From: CAYPZL01 sp964415045
GTDB taxonomy: Bacteria > Planctomycetota > Phycisphaerae > Sedimentisphaerales > Anaerobacaceae
Reading direction: 5' to 3'
Assembly (NCBI GenBank): GCA_964415045.1
Contig: CAYPZL010000016.1
Span: 1-46,016 of the forward strand
Length of the DNA: 46,016 nt
Both the position numbers and the translations under genes were made by a program. The notes beneath the pieces were generated by a model. It had not been told where the DNA came from and did no database searches. It was given only the letters and a program-made list of their open reading frames with translations. Shown here one piece after another: positions 1 through 11,946 of the stretch (position 1 is its first letter; every line of letters begins with the position of its first letter).

Positions 1-85
1 CCAACGATTTCCTTGAAGAATATAAGCCTAATCTCCATTTTGCAAAACTCTACCTATTTACTTGAAAAGGACTTAGTCGCACAAG
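1..85. other. AT-rich spacer downstream of secA
   Basis: This short stretch lies beyond the secA stop codon. It is clearly more AT-rich than the rest of the window. I see no convincing hairpin with a T-run and no gene, so the secA terminator is not identified here. Confidence 0.4.
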
Positions 86-3592
<3,507 letters not shown>

Positions 3593-3675
3593 ATCCCTAC
3601 TCGATCATTTCCACAAAGGCACTCGCATTCGGCCGGAGCCGACGACCGCACGCACCATGCGACCTGTCAACCGCG

Positions 3676-4236
3676 CTACTCCTTGACCCGCGTAACGTAC
3701 TCGCCCGTGCGGGTATCGACCCGGATCAGCTCGCCGAGCTTGATGAACGGCGGCACTTGAACGACCAGCCCGGTCTCCAGCGTGGCCGGCTTGTTCTGGT
3801 TCGTCGCGGTCGCGCCCTTGATTTCCGGCGGCGTATCCGTCACCTCCAGGTCCACCGTATTGGGCAGAGTAACAACCACGGGCTTGCCCTCGTACATGCT
3901 CACCTGCAGCGCCGTGTTGGGCTTGAGATACTTGGGCCCGTCCCCGAACGCGTCGTCATCGAGGGTAATCTGCTCGTACGTCTCGGTGTCCATCAACACG
4001 TGCTCGCTGCCCGAGGAATACAGGTATTCGTAGTTTCTCTTGTCCAGATAGGCCTCTTCGACGTTCTCTTCGGCCCGCAGCCGGACATTCTGGATTGAGC
4101 CGTCCATGAGGCTCTTGAGCTTGGTCTGGTAGACCGCCCCGCCCTTGCCCAGCTTCACGTGCTGGTAGTCTACGATCGCGTACAGCTTGCCGTCGACCTT
4201 GACGGTCTGGCCTTTTCGCATTTCCGATGCTCTCAT
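3676..4236 (-). CDS. efp: Translation elongation factor P
   Basis: EF-P binds ribosomes stalled at polyproline stretches and speeds peptide bond formation. The 186-residue length and three-domain layout are typical. The N-terminal KOW-like domain has the tip loop H-V-K-L-G-K-G-G-A around residues 26-34; Lys31 lies where E. coli carries its modified Lys34. The usual Pro before the Gly-Lys-Gly tip is Leu here. No modification enzyme (EpmA/EpmB, EarP, YmfI) is visible in the window, so the modification type is unknown. The ATG at 4236 has a GGAG 12 bases upstream; an in-frame ATG five codons later is possible but has no better ribosome binding site. secA follows on the same strand, so the two may be cotranscribed. 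Confidence 0.96.
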   Translation of the reverse strand: MRASEMRKGQTVKVDGKLYAIVDYQHVKLGKGGAVYQTKLKSLMDGSIQNVRLRAEENVEEAYLDKRNYEYLYSSGSEHVLMDTETYEQITLDDDAFGDGPKYLKPNTALQVSMYEGKPVVVTLPNTVDLEVTDTPPEIKGATATNQNKPATLETGLVVQVPPFIKLGELIRVDTRTGEYVTRVKE

Positions 4237-4313
4237 GTGCTATCTTTCTCCAAAGCCAATCTCTTGCGAGACATTTCTGATAAGGGACTTCATTCGACAA
4301 CGGTTAGCCGCTC

Positions 4314-4342
4314 AGTATGGCAGAATCGCCCCGGATTGTCAA
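4314..4342 (-). promoter_or_regulatory. Candidate sigma70 promoter for efp
   Basis: Read on the minus strand: TTGACA, 17-base spacer, CATACT. The -35 is perfect and the -10 matches 4 of 6. Transcription would start near 4307, about 70 bases before the efp start codon. Confidence 0.55.
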
Positions 4343-4415
4343 GAAAGCCACCCGGGCCGACAGCGTCAAGTATTGCCAGTGTGCTCGATTCTGCGTCTTC
4401 GCAGGCCCCGGCGGA

Positions 4416-5711
4416 TCAGCGGCGCAGTCGGCGGTTCAGTTGCCGCTGGATGTCCTTGAGACGGTTCACCTCGTCGAAGCCGGTGCGAAAGACGGGAAAA
4501 GCGGTCTTGTTGTGCATGAGGGGCTCGTCCATATCGACCCAACGGCGGCAGGCCTCGCCGTTGGGAGTGCCCGGGATGGGCGAAAAATCGGCCAACATGC
4601 CTCGAATACCGAGACTGTGAACGAAGTGCATGGAGGCTTCCAGGTCCTGGATGTCGCTGTCGGGATGGCCGACGATCTGATACGCGGTGATGTTCGCCGG
4701 ATCGGCCCCGGCCGAGATCAGGTAGTTCACCGCCTGCTCAAGCTCTTCGGAATACACCTTGCCCCCGGTGCCCTCCTGCCACTGTCGCGAGGCGCTCTCG
4801 AAGCCCAGATAGAAGGTCTTGAAACCGGCTCGGACCATCAGCCCCGCCAAGGCAGGCGTTACGAAACGAGCGTTCAGCGCGTTGGGAGTGTGAAAGTGGA
4901 CCTGGAGAGAGCGACCGACGACCTCACGCAGAAAGGGAACGAGAACGGTCTCTGCATCGAACAGCAACGCGTCGTCGTAGAAGGCCACGTTCCTCGCTCC
5001 GCACTCAATCAGCCGCTCCAGTTCGGCCAGCGATCGCTCCAGCGAACGCGGCTTGAAGACGCCGTACACCTGCGGCACGGAGCAGTAGCTGCACCGGAAA
5101 GGACAGCCCTCGGAGAGCTTGAGCGTTCCCACGTCCAACCTCTCGTAAAGCTCCCACAAGGCCGGCTGCTCGCAATCGGGCGTGATTCCCAGAAGCTCCC
5201 AGAGCGGCTCCAGATCCGTTCCGCCGACGATCAGGTCGGCCCCGAGCGTGCGGGCATGATCGCGGCACAGCGTGGCGTAATTGCCGCCCAGCACGATCCG
5301 GGCCTTGGGCCAGGCATCCCGAACGTCGCCAACGACCTCCGCGACGCCCGGGTACCAGTACGTCATCATGGTTTGAATGAAAACACAGTCGAACGGTCCC
5401 TGCCCGAGGAATTCGCCAAAGAGATCGCGGGGCAGGCCGAAACGCCTGAAATACCTCGGAATCGCTTTCAGCGGTTCCGGCTTGACCATGCGTTCGCGGC
5501 GGAACCGCCCCCGGCCCCAGGCATCCGATTGCAATTCCGGCCTGTCGGCCACGGACGGATGGAGCCGGTCCAGGTAATCGAACAACAAGAACTCCGCCCG
5601 ACCCCGCAGCCGTCCGGCTACGCTCAGAAGCCCGTAGGGCTTGAGCCAGAAATCGTACGCCGCGAAATCATAGATCGGGGGATTGACCAGCAGGATTCTC
5701 GGTATCGTCAT
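4416..5711 (-). CDS. B12-binding-domain radical SAM protein
   Basis: The N-terminal ~170 residues resemble a cobalamin-binding Rossmann domain (R-I-L-L-V-N-P-P near the start, then L-G-G-N-Y-A-T around 141-147). The radical SAM core follows, with S-E-G-C-P-F-R-C-S-Y-C giving the Cx3Cx2C [4Fe-4S] ligands at Cys203, Cys207 and Cys210. Further on, Y-L-G-F-E-S-A (about 296-302) fits the SAM-binding strand. Such proteins methylate or rearrange carbon skeletons, but the substrate cannot be read from sequence. The gene upstream on the same strand, 117 bases away, encodes a Tat-exported protein, and the two may share a transcript. The start ATG at 5711 directly precedes the conserved first beta strand. 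Confidence 0.85.
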   Translation of the reverse strand: MTIPRILLVNPPIYDFAAYDFWLKPYGLLSVAGRLRGRAEFLLFDYLDRLHPSVADRPELQSDAWGRGRFRRERMVKPEPLKAIPRYFRRFGLPRDLFGEFLGQGPFDCVFIQTMMTYWYPGVAEVVGDVRDAWPKARIVLGGNYATLCRDHARTLGADLIVGGTDLEPLWELLGITPDCEQPALWELYERLDVGTLKLSEGCPFRCSYCSVPQVYGVFKPRSLERSLAELERLIECGARNVAFYDDALLFDAETVLVPFLREVVGRSLQVHFHTPNALNARFVTPALAGLMVRAGFKTFYLGFESASRQWQEGTGGKVYSEELEQAVNYLISAGADPANITAYQIVGHPDSDIQDLEASMHFVHSLGIRGMLADFSPIPGTPNGEACRRWVDMDEPLMHNKTAFPVFRTGFDEVNRLKDIQRQLNRRLRR

Positions 5712-5828
5712 ATGTGCATATATCTCTCGGCCACGTCTGCGACGGGCAGCCCCACCGTATCACTGGGCGTGCAGCCACCGGCCCGTCGGGGCCGCGCGGC
5801 GTACGCGCCGGGTCAGCACGAATCCAGG

Positions 5829-7259
5829 TTACGCTTCTTCCACGATTTTGAATCCCATCAGGTGGCCGAGATTCCGCATGCTCTCCATGTGGTCGCCGTA
5901 GAAGACGACGCGGTGCAGCAGCGTCATGACCCCGCCTTCGAGAACGCCGGCGCCCCAGTTGTGGAACATGCGATTGGCATCCTTCACCTTCGTCCAGAAC
6001 TGCGTGCGGCAACCCAACTCATCGTGCGTGACATCAATGATGGTTCCGGTGGAAATGAGCATTTTGTCCAGATTGATGAACTTGGCACAGGTCACGTCCT
6101 GTCCGATGCGGTTTTCCACGTCCAACGAAACGCCTCTCTCGCTGTCGCTCTGGGTTCGAATCGAAAACGGCAGCCGCTCGCCGCCGGGGCCGTCCATTCT
6201 CGTCGCCGAGGTGCAGTGGAAATGGATCAGTGCGTTCCTGGACGTGTCGAAGACCGGGTCCGTAATGAAACCCGGAATCCCGTAGGCGTACTGAAAGATG
6301 AGCATGGTCAGAGTCGAATCCATGTCACCTTCGCAGGCGCCGACGAGCCCCAGGTCGTTGAGCTTGCTGTAGGTCAGACATCCCTTGGCCGGCCCGCCCA
6401 TGCAATTGGAGCTGGTCACGGCCCGGGCGCCGTAGTGCTTCATAAGGTTCTTCGTGGCTAAGTAGAAACGCGCGGAATTGATGATCTCGGCCCGCGACGG
6501 CTCGACGATCTTCTTGGCCGGGCCAATCCAGTGCCGTTCGGCCTCGGCCTCGGCGGCTTTGATATCCACCGCCTCATGGGCCTTGACCGTCTCCTCGACG
6601 CTGATCGGAATCATCTCAACACCCAGCTTTTCTTTCACCTGCTCGGCCGAGCAGGCCTCGGTGGTGCCCAGCGGGCCCCGCACGACCAGTACCCGCGTCC
6701 GACGCAGGTGCGGCGCGACCCGCATCACGCCCACCACCCGATCCAGCTCGCTCCAGTCGCTCGTCGGCAGCAGGACGACCTTCTTGCCCGCCTTCTGCCA
6801 GCGGGGGAAATACATCCACCCGTGCCCGCTGAACGGCTGCGAAAAGACCGCCGTGGGCAAGTCCGCGTCGATGATCTTCTGCATTTGCGGCGCGCCCCCG
6901 CCGTGCCCCGACAGATGGAACAGCATCACGGCGTCGGCACCGGCGTCTTTCAATTTGGCGACCACCGCTTCGGTCTGGGTCGGCGGAATCAAATCGCCAC
7001 CGATGAACTTGACGTCGCCGAGCCGGTCCTCTATGCCGGCAAGATACTTCTCAAACTTTTCAATCTCGGCGGTGGGCCGGGAGAGATAGATTCCGCCCGT
7101 GCGGCCGATGTAGACCTTGTAGATCTTCACCGGATCCAACGGCGGCGGCCAGTCCGCACCCGACCCCGCCATCGCGGTCGAGCCGTTCAACATGGTGCCA
7201 AAGACCATCGCACCGGCGCCGGCGCCAAGAAACTCGCGGCGGTTCAGTCCTTCGGTCAT
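5829..7259 (-). CDS. Tat-exported protein, probable L-fucose/arabinose isomerase fold
   Basis: The chosen ATG at 7259 is preceded by GGGAGG and gives a clear twin-arginine signal, N-R-R-E-F-L-G, followed by an Ala/Gly-rich hydrophobic stretch ending near A-M-A-G-S-G. A longer reading frame back to 7430 would run into a promoter and is not used. The ~476-residue product has a first half with Rossmann-like strands (V-M-L-F-H-L-S-G-H-G-G-G) and a second half with S-N-C-M-G-G and E-G-D-M-D-S. These recall sugar isomerases of the FucI/AraA group, where two N-terminal domains precede a catalytic barrel. Export by Tat suggests it folds, perhaps with a metal, before leaving the cytoplasm. The family call is by eye and the true reaction is unknown. 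Confidence 0.6.
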   Translation of the reverse strand: MTEGLNRREFLGAGAGAMVFGTMLNGSTAMAGSGADWPPPLDPVKIYKVYIGRTGGIYLSRPTAEIEKFEKYLAGIEDRLGDVKFIGGDLIPPTQTEAVVAKLKDAGADAVMLFHLSGHGGGAPQMQKIIDADLPTAVFSQPFSGHGWMYFPRWQKAGKKVVLLPTSDWSELDRVVGVMRVAPHLRRTRVLVVRGPLGTTEACSAEQVKEKLGVEMIPISVEETVKAHEAVDIKAAEAEAERHWIGPAKKIVEPSRAEIINSARFYLATKNLMKHYGARAVTSSNCMGGPAKGCLTYSKLNDLGLVGACEGDMDSTLTMLIFQYAYGIPGFITDPVFDTSRNALIHFHCTSATRMDGPGGERLPFSIRTQSDSERGVSLDVENRIGQDVTCAKFINLDKMLISTGTIIDVTHDELGCRTQFWTKVKDANRMFHNWGAGVLEGGVMTLLHRVVFYGDHMESMRNLGHLMGFKIVEEA

Positions 7260-7400
7260 GCTTGAAACCTCCCAAAAAAGATCTCGCGTCGAATCACCGG
7301 GGCTGAAAGCCCGGAGAACATTCTCCCACTCAAAAAGGCCCCAGCGGAGCTCACGCTCGCCCTCCAAGGCGGCGGTCGGTACACCCTGTTTCCAACCGGT

Positions 7401-7430
7401 AGGATACGACCGGCACGACGTCGTTGTCAA
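7401..7430 (-). promoter_or_regulatory. Candidate sigma70 promoter for the Tat-exported protein
   Basis: Minus strand: TTGACA, 18-base spacer, TATCCT. The -35 is perfect and the -10 matches 4 of 6. The leader to the ATG at 7259 would be about 135 bases. Confidence 0.45.
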
Positions 7431-7480
7431 CCGCCGAAAAAAGCGTTTCGCGCTCAGGCAGTCTGGTCGGTGGACGCGTA

Positions 7481-7510
7481 TTGACTGTACCGCCCCATCT
7501 ATGGTAAAAT
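7481..7510 (+). promoter_or_regulatory. Candidate sigma70 promoter for the lamin-tail protein
   Basis: TTGACT, 18-base spacer, TAAAAT; both hexamers match 5 of 6. The downstream gene starts at 7612, giving a leader of about 95 bases. Confidence 0.5.
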
Positions 7511-7611
7511 GGGTTATCCGCTCTGGGGTCGTTAGGCGCTGCTCGGACCGCTAACCAGACCAGCCGCAAGGGATTCCGACGTTGCCTCTTGGGAAGAGAA
7601 CGAGAGAACGA

Positions 7612-8844
7612 ATGATGCGTGCAGTGAAGAGGGTACTGATTACCTCCGTCGCCGCACTGCTGTTCTGCGCCGGCGCGGTTTGCGCCCAGTGCCCGACCGG
7701 CGACCTCAACCAGGACTGCACGGTCGACCTGGCCGACCTGGAGCTTTTCGCCCGATTGTGGCTGGCGGACCCGAACGAAACCGGCGGCGACTTCAACGCC
7801 GACCGGCACACCAACGCCGCCGATCTGGCCCTGCTCGCGGCCCACTGGCGCCGGACGGGCTGCCCGATTGTAATCAACGAGATCCTCGCGCATTCGCACG
7901 ACGTAGCCCCCGACTGGATCGAACTGTACAACGTCAGCAGCCTCCCGGTGGATATCAGCGGGTGGCAGCTCAGCGACGACAAGAACGAGCTCGACAAGCA
8001 CGTCATCGCCGATGGAACGGTCGTGGGGCCGTTCGGGTACATCGTATTCTACGAGCACTTGCATTTCGGCAATCCGCTCCATCCCGGCACGCGGACCCCG
8101 TTTGCCTTCAGCGAAAACGGCGAGGCCCTCTACCTCACTCCCCCCGAGGATTCCCTCTTCGGCGACTGCCCGATGGTGCAGGAATTCGGAGCCTCGACGA
8201 CCGGCAACTCCTTCGGTCGCTACATGAAAAGCGACCGAACCTGCGTCTTCGTCACCCAGAGCTGGCCCACGCCGGGCCTGGCCAACGCCGACCCCCTCGT
8301 CGGACCTCTCGTCATCAACGAGATCATGTACCACCCCGCCGTCGACGGCGACGCCGAATACGTGGAGCTGCTGAATATCAGCCCGGGGTTCGTGACCCTG
8401 TTCGATTACGTCGCCATGGAACCCTGGCGCTTCGCCGATGAGTCGGGAATCGACTTCTGGTTCCCATCGGATGTACCCGTGACGCTGCGGCCGTTCGAGC
8501 GCATTGTGCTGGCCAGAAGCGCCGATGCGGTGCGCAGCGGCGTCCCTGCGACGGTACGGATCTTCGAGTGGGGCTCGGGAAAACTCTCCAATCGGGGCGA
8601 GGAAATCCGGCTCCTCAAGCCGGGCGACGTCGACGAGGCGGGCACGCGATACTGGATCGAAGTGGACCGCGTCGAATACAGCGACGGGTCGCGCGGTGAA
8701 GATTTCCCCGACTACGTCGATCCGTGGCCGGCGGAAGCCGACGGGCTGGGCCCCTCCCTGAATCGCATTTTCCCGTCGCGTTACGGCGACGACCCCAACA
8801 ACTGGCACGCCACCATCCCCACCCCGGGCTCGGCGAACGACTGA
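7612..8844 (+). CDS. Secreted dockerin and lamin-tail domain protein
   Basis: The product starts with a signal peptide (basic start, then V-L-I-T-S-V-A-A-L-L-F, cleavage near V-C-A-Q). Two dockerin type I repeats follow immediately, D-L-N-Q-D-C-T-V-D-L-A-D-L and D-F-N-A-D-R-H-T-N-A-A-D-L, each ending in an aromatic/Trp helix. Two lamin-tail-like beta-sandwich domains come next, opening with P-I-V-I-N-E-I-L and L-V-I-N-E-I-M. Lamin-tail domains are common in exported planctomycete proteins, and dockerins usually attach to cohesins. A dockerin at the N-terminus, rather than the C-terminus, is noteworthy. Tandem ATGs at 7612 and 7615 are both plausible; a TTG at 7582 would add ten charged residues. 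It is probably monocistronic, with its own promoter and a hairpin downstream. Confidence 0.85.
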   Translation: MMRAVKRVLITSVAALLFCAGAVCAQCPTGDLNQDCTVDLADLELFARLWLADPNETGGDFNADRHTNAADLALLAAHWRRTGCPIVINEILAHSHDVAPDWIELYNVSSLPVDISGWQLSDDKNELDKHVIADGTVVGPFGYIVFYEHLHFGNPLHPGTRTPFAFSENGEALYLTPPEDSLFGDCPMVQEFGASTTGNSFGRYMKSDRTCVFVTQSWPTPGLANADPLVGPLVINEIMYHPAVDGDAEYVELLNISPGFVTLFDYVAMEPWRFADESGIDFWFPSDVPVTLRPFERIVLARSADAVRSGVPATVRIFEWGSGKLSNRGEEIRLLKPGDVDEAGTRYWIEVDRVEYSDGSRGEDFPDYVDPWPAEADGLGPSLNRIFPSRYGDDPNNWHATIPTPGSAND

Positions 8845-8865
8845 GCCGGCGCGGACCGCGTGGAG

Positions 8866-8899
8866 CGTGAAGCGTATCTCGCACGAGTCGTGCTTCACG
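8866..8899. terminator. Hairpin after the lamin-tail gene
   Basis: CGTGAAGC (8866-8873) pairs with GCTTCACG (8892-8899). Inside lies a second perfect palindrome, GCACGA-G-TCGTGC (8881-8893), so two alternative folds exist. There is no T-run, so a factor-independent terminator is not assured. Confidence 0.35.
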
Positions 8900-8917
8900 T
8901 TCGGCGCGAATTGGACA

Positions 8918-8946
8918 TGGACGCTCCGTTCCCCGCCCGCTATCAT
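8918..8946 (+). promoter_or_regulatory. Candidate promoter for the tandem MBL gene
   Basis: TGGACG, 17-base spacer, TATCAT. The -10 matches 5 of 6 and the -35 matches 4 of 6. It lies 42 bases before the preferred start codon. Confidence 0.35.
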
Positions 8947-8987
8947 GGCAGGACAAAGTCGTGCTTGGTTCTGTCGGAGACGTTGCC

Positions 8988-10934
8988 ATGAGTCCATTGA
9001 GGCGAAAGGGAAATCTCTCGCTCGAACGATGGGGAGTCATTGTCCTGGTCCAGGCGGCACTTGCGCTCGTCGCGGGCGTCTGCCACGCGGCCGGTCCGGC
9101 GCCGCTGAGCGACCATGTCGCAATCTCGCGAGGCGCCGTCAACGGCGTGGCCCTCGAGCGGGACGGACACCGACTGATCGTGTACGGCGACCCGGAGCGA
9201 TGCTGGGGCACGGCGGAGATGGTGCTGCTGACGCACGGGCGGCGCGACGTCGTCCGGGCCGCCCGGCCGCTGGTGAACGACGGCGCCGAATCCATCGTTC
9301 CGGCCGGTGAGGCGAAGCAGCTTGCCGAGGCCGATGCGTTCTGGGCCGGCTTCTGGGACAAGCGGTTCCACGACTACGCACAGCAAAGCACGAAGATCCC
9401 GACCGCCGCTCTGAAAGTGGGCCGGACGGTGCGGGAAGGCGACCGCGTGCAATGGCGCAACATCGCGATCGACGTCCTCGACACGCCGGGATATACGAGA
9501 GGCGCGGTGTCGTATTTCGTGAAAATGGACGGCCTGACGTACGGGTTCGTCGGAGACGTCATCTACGGCGACGGACATCTGTTCGATCTCTACAGCCTTC
9601 AGGACGCCGTGGCCGAGGCCCAAATCGGAGGATATCACGGATACGCCGGCAGGATCGGCGAGCTGATCGCGAGCCTGCGAAAGATCGCCGCCCGAAAGCC
9701 CGACGTGCTCGTGCCGGCGCGCGGACCGGTGATCGAGCAGCCGGCACGAGCCATCGGCAAGCTCATCGAACGACTGCAAGCGGCATACGAAAACTACCTG
9801 TCCATCAACGCCGGACACTGGTATTTCAAGCAGCGCTACGACACGCTCGCCGAGCGCGCGTTGGGAAAGACGCACGAAGTGCCGTGGATGCCCTACGCCA
9901 AAACGATCGAAAAAACGCCCCCCGATTGGATCGTGCCCATCCACAACAGCCGGCTCGTGATCGCACAGGACAAAACGGGCTTCCTGATCGACTGCGGCTC
10001 TCAGGCCATTATCGCCGAAATCCGCAGGCTGCGAGAGCAGGGCAAGCTGGGCCGCGTCGAAGGCCTCTTCATCACGCATTATCACGACGACCACACGGAT
10101 AAGGTCAACGAGTTCCTGCAGGAATGGGACTGCCCGGTCTACGCCACGCCGATCCTGGAAGACATCCTGCGCCGGCCCGGAACCTATCGTCTGCCGTGTG
10201 TGACACCCAACGCCATCGAACGGCTCACCATCATGCCCAACGGGCACCGCCGGCGCTGGAAGGAATTTACGCTGACATTCTACGACTTCCCCGGCCAGAC
10301 CATCTATCACGATGCATTGCTCGTGGAAAAGGACGGCGGCGAAACGATCTTCTTCATCGGCGATTCCTTCACGCCCTCCGGCCTCGACGACTATTGCCTG
10401 CAAAACCGCAACCTGCTCGGCGAAGGCCAGGGCTACCTCTACTGCCTCGGTCTTCTCAAGCGCGCCATCCCGGCGCAGGCCCTGCTGATCAACGAGCACG
10501 TCCTGGAGCCCTTCCGCTTCGACGGGGCCCAGATCGACCACATGACCGAGATGCTGCACAAACGCAGAGAGATCCTGAGCGACCTATTCCCCTGGGACGA
10601 ACCGAACTTCGGCATCGACGAGCGCTGGGCCCGGATTCATCCGTACGGACAGGAAGTACGGGCCGGCGACGAGGCCCACGTGGCCGTCAGAATACTGAAC
10701 CACTCCAACAAATCACAGACGTTTACGGCAGGTTTGAACGCCCCGTCAGGTTTTGCGGTCCGGCCCGAGAAGGCCTCCGTCACGGCCGCCCCCGGAAAAG
10801 AAACGGAGGTCCGCTTTCGGGTAACAGTCCCCGCCCGCGCCTCCGGCGCCGTCCACGTCGTCACCGCCGACGTTGAATTCGGCCCGTGGCAACTGCACCA
10901 GTGGTCCGAAGCACTCCTGAAAGTCACCCCATGA
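8988..10934 (+). CDS. Secreted tandem metallo-beta-lactamase-fold protein
   Basis: The ATG at 8988 has GGAG ten bases upstream and is preferred to GTG 8961; it is followed by a signal peptide ending near C-H-A-A-G (residues 32-36). The first MBL-like module (about 40-270) is degenerate: H-G-R-R-D at 83-87 replaces HxHxD-H, and Y169 replaces the next His, although Asp190 in V-G-D-V-I-Y-G-D-G remains. The second module (about 315-530) is complete: T-H-Y-H-D-D-H (363-369), then His441, Asp459 and His504, as expected for a two-metal hydrolase. Residues 550-648 look like a C-terminal beta-sandwich of the NEW3/Ig type. Function is probably metal-dependent hydrolysis outside the cytoplasm; the substrate is unknown. 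Confidence 0.8.
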   Translation: MSPLRRKGNLSLERWGVIVLVQAALALVAGVCHAAGPAPLSDHVAISRGAVNGVALERDGHRLIVYGDPERCWGTAEMVLLTHGRRDVVRAARPLVNDGAESIVPAGEAKQLAEADAFWAGFWDKRFHDYAQQSTKIPTAALKVGRTVREGDRVQWRNIAIDVLDTPGYTRGAVSYFVKMDGLTYGFVGDVIYGDGHLFDLYSLQDAVAEAQIGGYHGYAGRIGELIASLRKIAARKPDVLVPARGPVIEQPARAIGKLIERLQAAYENYLSINAGHWYFKQRYDTLAERALGKTHEVPWMPYAKTIEKTPPDWIVPIHNSRLVIAQDKTGFLIDCGSQAIIAEIRRLREQGKLGRVEGLFITHYHDDHTDKVNEFLQEWDCPVYATPILEDILRRPGTYRLPCVTPNAIERLTIMPNGHRRRWKEFTLTFYDFPGQTIYHDALLVEKDGGETIFFIGDSFTPSGLDDYCLQNRNLLGEGQGYLYCLGLLKRAIPAQALLINEHVLEPFRFDGAQIDHMTEMLHKRREILSDLFPWDEPNFGIDERWARIHPYGQEVRAGDEAHVAVRILNHSNKSQTFTAGLNAPSGFAVRPEKASVTAAPGKETEVRFRVTVPARASGAVHVVTADVEFGPWQLHQWSEALLKVTP

Positions 10935-10940
10935 AATGAG

Positions 10941-10976
10941 AGAAAACCGGTTCTCGCGGGCGGAACCGCGATTTCT
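10941..10976. terminator. Paired hairpins after the MBL gene
   Basis: Just past the stop, GAGAA-AACCGG-TTCTC (10941-10956) and CGCGG-GCGGAA-CCGCG (10956-10971) can each fold; a short ATTTCT follows the second. This could end the MBL transcript. The stems are only five base pairs each, so the call is weak. The rest of 10935-11142 shows nothing else. Confidence 0.3.
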
Positions 10977-11142
10977 ACGTCTCTCGCACGGGACCCGGAC
11001 GCTGAGCCACAGCCCGATCCCGCAAACCCGACACCACCTGTCACGGCACTGGGAGCCCACGCGGTCGGGCTTGCTCTGCGTTGGGCTCGCCCCTCCTATG
11101 CAAGCACGGCCATTGCGACGGCCCCCGCTGCGGCGCCATCCG

Positions 11143-11613
11143 TTATGGGGATTGCGAGCTGCTGCTCGAAGAGCTCGAAGTAGCCCACACGGACGTGCCG
11201 CTCTGGTCCCCGCCATTCGCAGGCCCGCTGACGTGGCTGATCCGGGAAACGTCCACGTTCACGTTCTGGCCCAGCCGCGAAAGAAGAGCGGGATACAGAC
11301 TCGTACCAACACTTGGGACCGGACGCATACCTACACACAAGCTCGGGACCCGACACAAAGTGGCAGACCGGATCGGCGTCGGACGCCGGATCGACATCAG
11401 GTTGAGCCCCACGGTGGTACATGAATTCAAGCCCCTGTACAGATTCAACCTCACTGACGAAGGCAGAGTCGAATACATCTGCGCCGAGGGACGAAGATGC
11501 AGGCGTGAATTCGGTATGAGACTCGACCCGGGGCTGACCAAACCGATAACGGAGCCCCAGCCGACCGTGTGGAACGCCAATACCACCAGCAGCATTAATG
11601 CGTACTTCTTCAT
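11143..11613 (-). CDS. Small secreted protein with serine-rich tail
   Basis: The start at 11613 is well supported: GGGAGG sits seven bases upstream, and the first 20 residues (M-K-K-Y-A-L-M-L-L-V-V-L-A-F) are a textbook signal peptide with likely cleavage after G-W-G. The mature ~136 residues are rich in Ser, Pro, Arg and Leu and end in a run of eight serines. I recognise no family. Two other long open frames overlap it (one antisense, one on the same strand), so a frameshift inside the gene cannot be excluded. The start evidence favours this frame. The gene may be transcribed from 11810-11838 or as the end of the TPR transcript. Confidence 0.55.
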   Translation of the reverse strand: MKKYALMLLVVLAFHTVGWGSVIGLVSPGSSLIPNSRLHLRPSAQMYSTLPSSVRLNLYRGLNSCTTVGLNLMSIRRPTPIRSATLCRVPSLCVGMRPVPSVGTSLYPALLSRLGQNVNVDVSRISHVSGPANGGDQSGTSVWATSSSSSSSSQSP

Positions 11614-11946
11614 ACCTTACCTCCCTGTAACTTGATGCCCTTTCCTCATCACGTCGCGCCCCATCCGTAGGGCCGACTCGTCCGAGCGCACACCTGCCGA
11701 CTGTTAAAGTCGAACGACCTATAGGAGTCACGGGAATACGTTTCCGAAATGCCTTCACATCCTGTGGCTCCCCCCGCACCAACGGTTAGACTCCAACTAA
11801 CCAGATGTACCTTTACAGCGCCGGTCGGGAATTGTCAAGAGAAATCTGCGGTTTTTGCAGCGGTAGCGCATGATTTATCGGTCGGTTTTCCAACAGCCAC
11901 CTCGACGCAGGGGCGCACGGGCACGCCCGAAGTCCCTCGCGGTCGA
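11614..11946. other. Spacer between TPR gene and small secreted gene
   Basis: This 333-base stretch holds the ribosome binding site of the small secreted gene at one end and a candidate minus-strand promoter at 11810-11838. I see no gene, repeat or terminator with a T-run. Confidence 0.4.
11810..11838 (-). promoter_or_regulatory. Weak candidate promoter for the small secreted gene
   Basis: Minus strand: perfect TTGACA, 17-base spacer, TAAAGG. The -10 is poor (3 of 6) and the leader would be about 190 bases. Confidence 0.3.

Larger units (their letters stand above)
7260..7611. other. Divergent intergenic region with two promoters
   Basis: This 352-base gap separates the Tat-protein gene (minus) from the dockerin/lamin-tail gene (plus). 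It holds one candidate promoter for each direction, at 7401-7430 and 7481-7510. A 10-base palindrome, ACGACGTCGT at 7415-7424, lies in the spacer of the minus-strand promoter. No further gene is supported. Confidence 0.5.

Noticed and set aside
4317..6461. Plus-strand open frame of 714 codons
   Set aside because: Antisense to the radical SAM and Tat-protein genes; no protein-like motifs or ribosome binding site.
11096..11782. Alternative minus-strand frame of 228 codons over the small secreted gene
   Set aside because: It has no signal peptide and no good ribosome binding site; the 11613 start has both.
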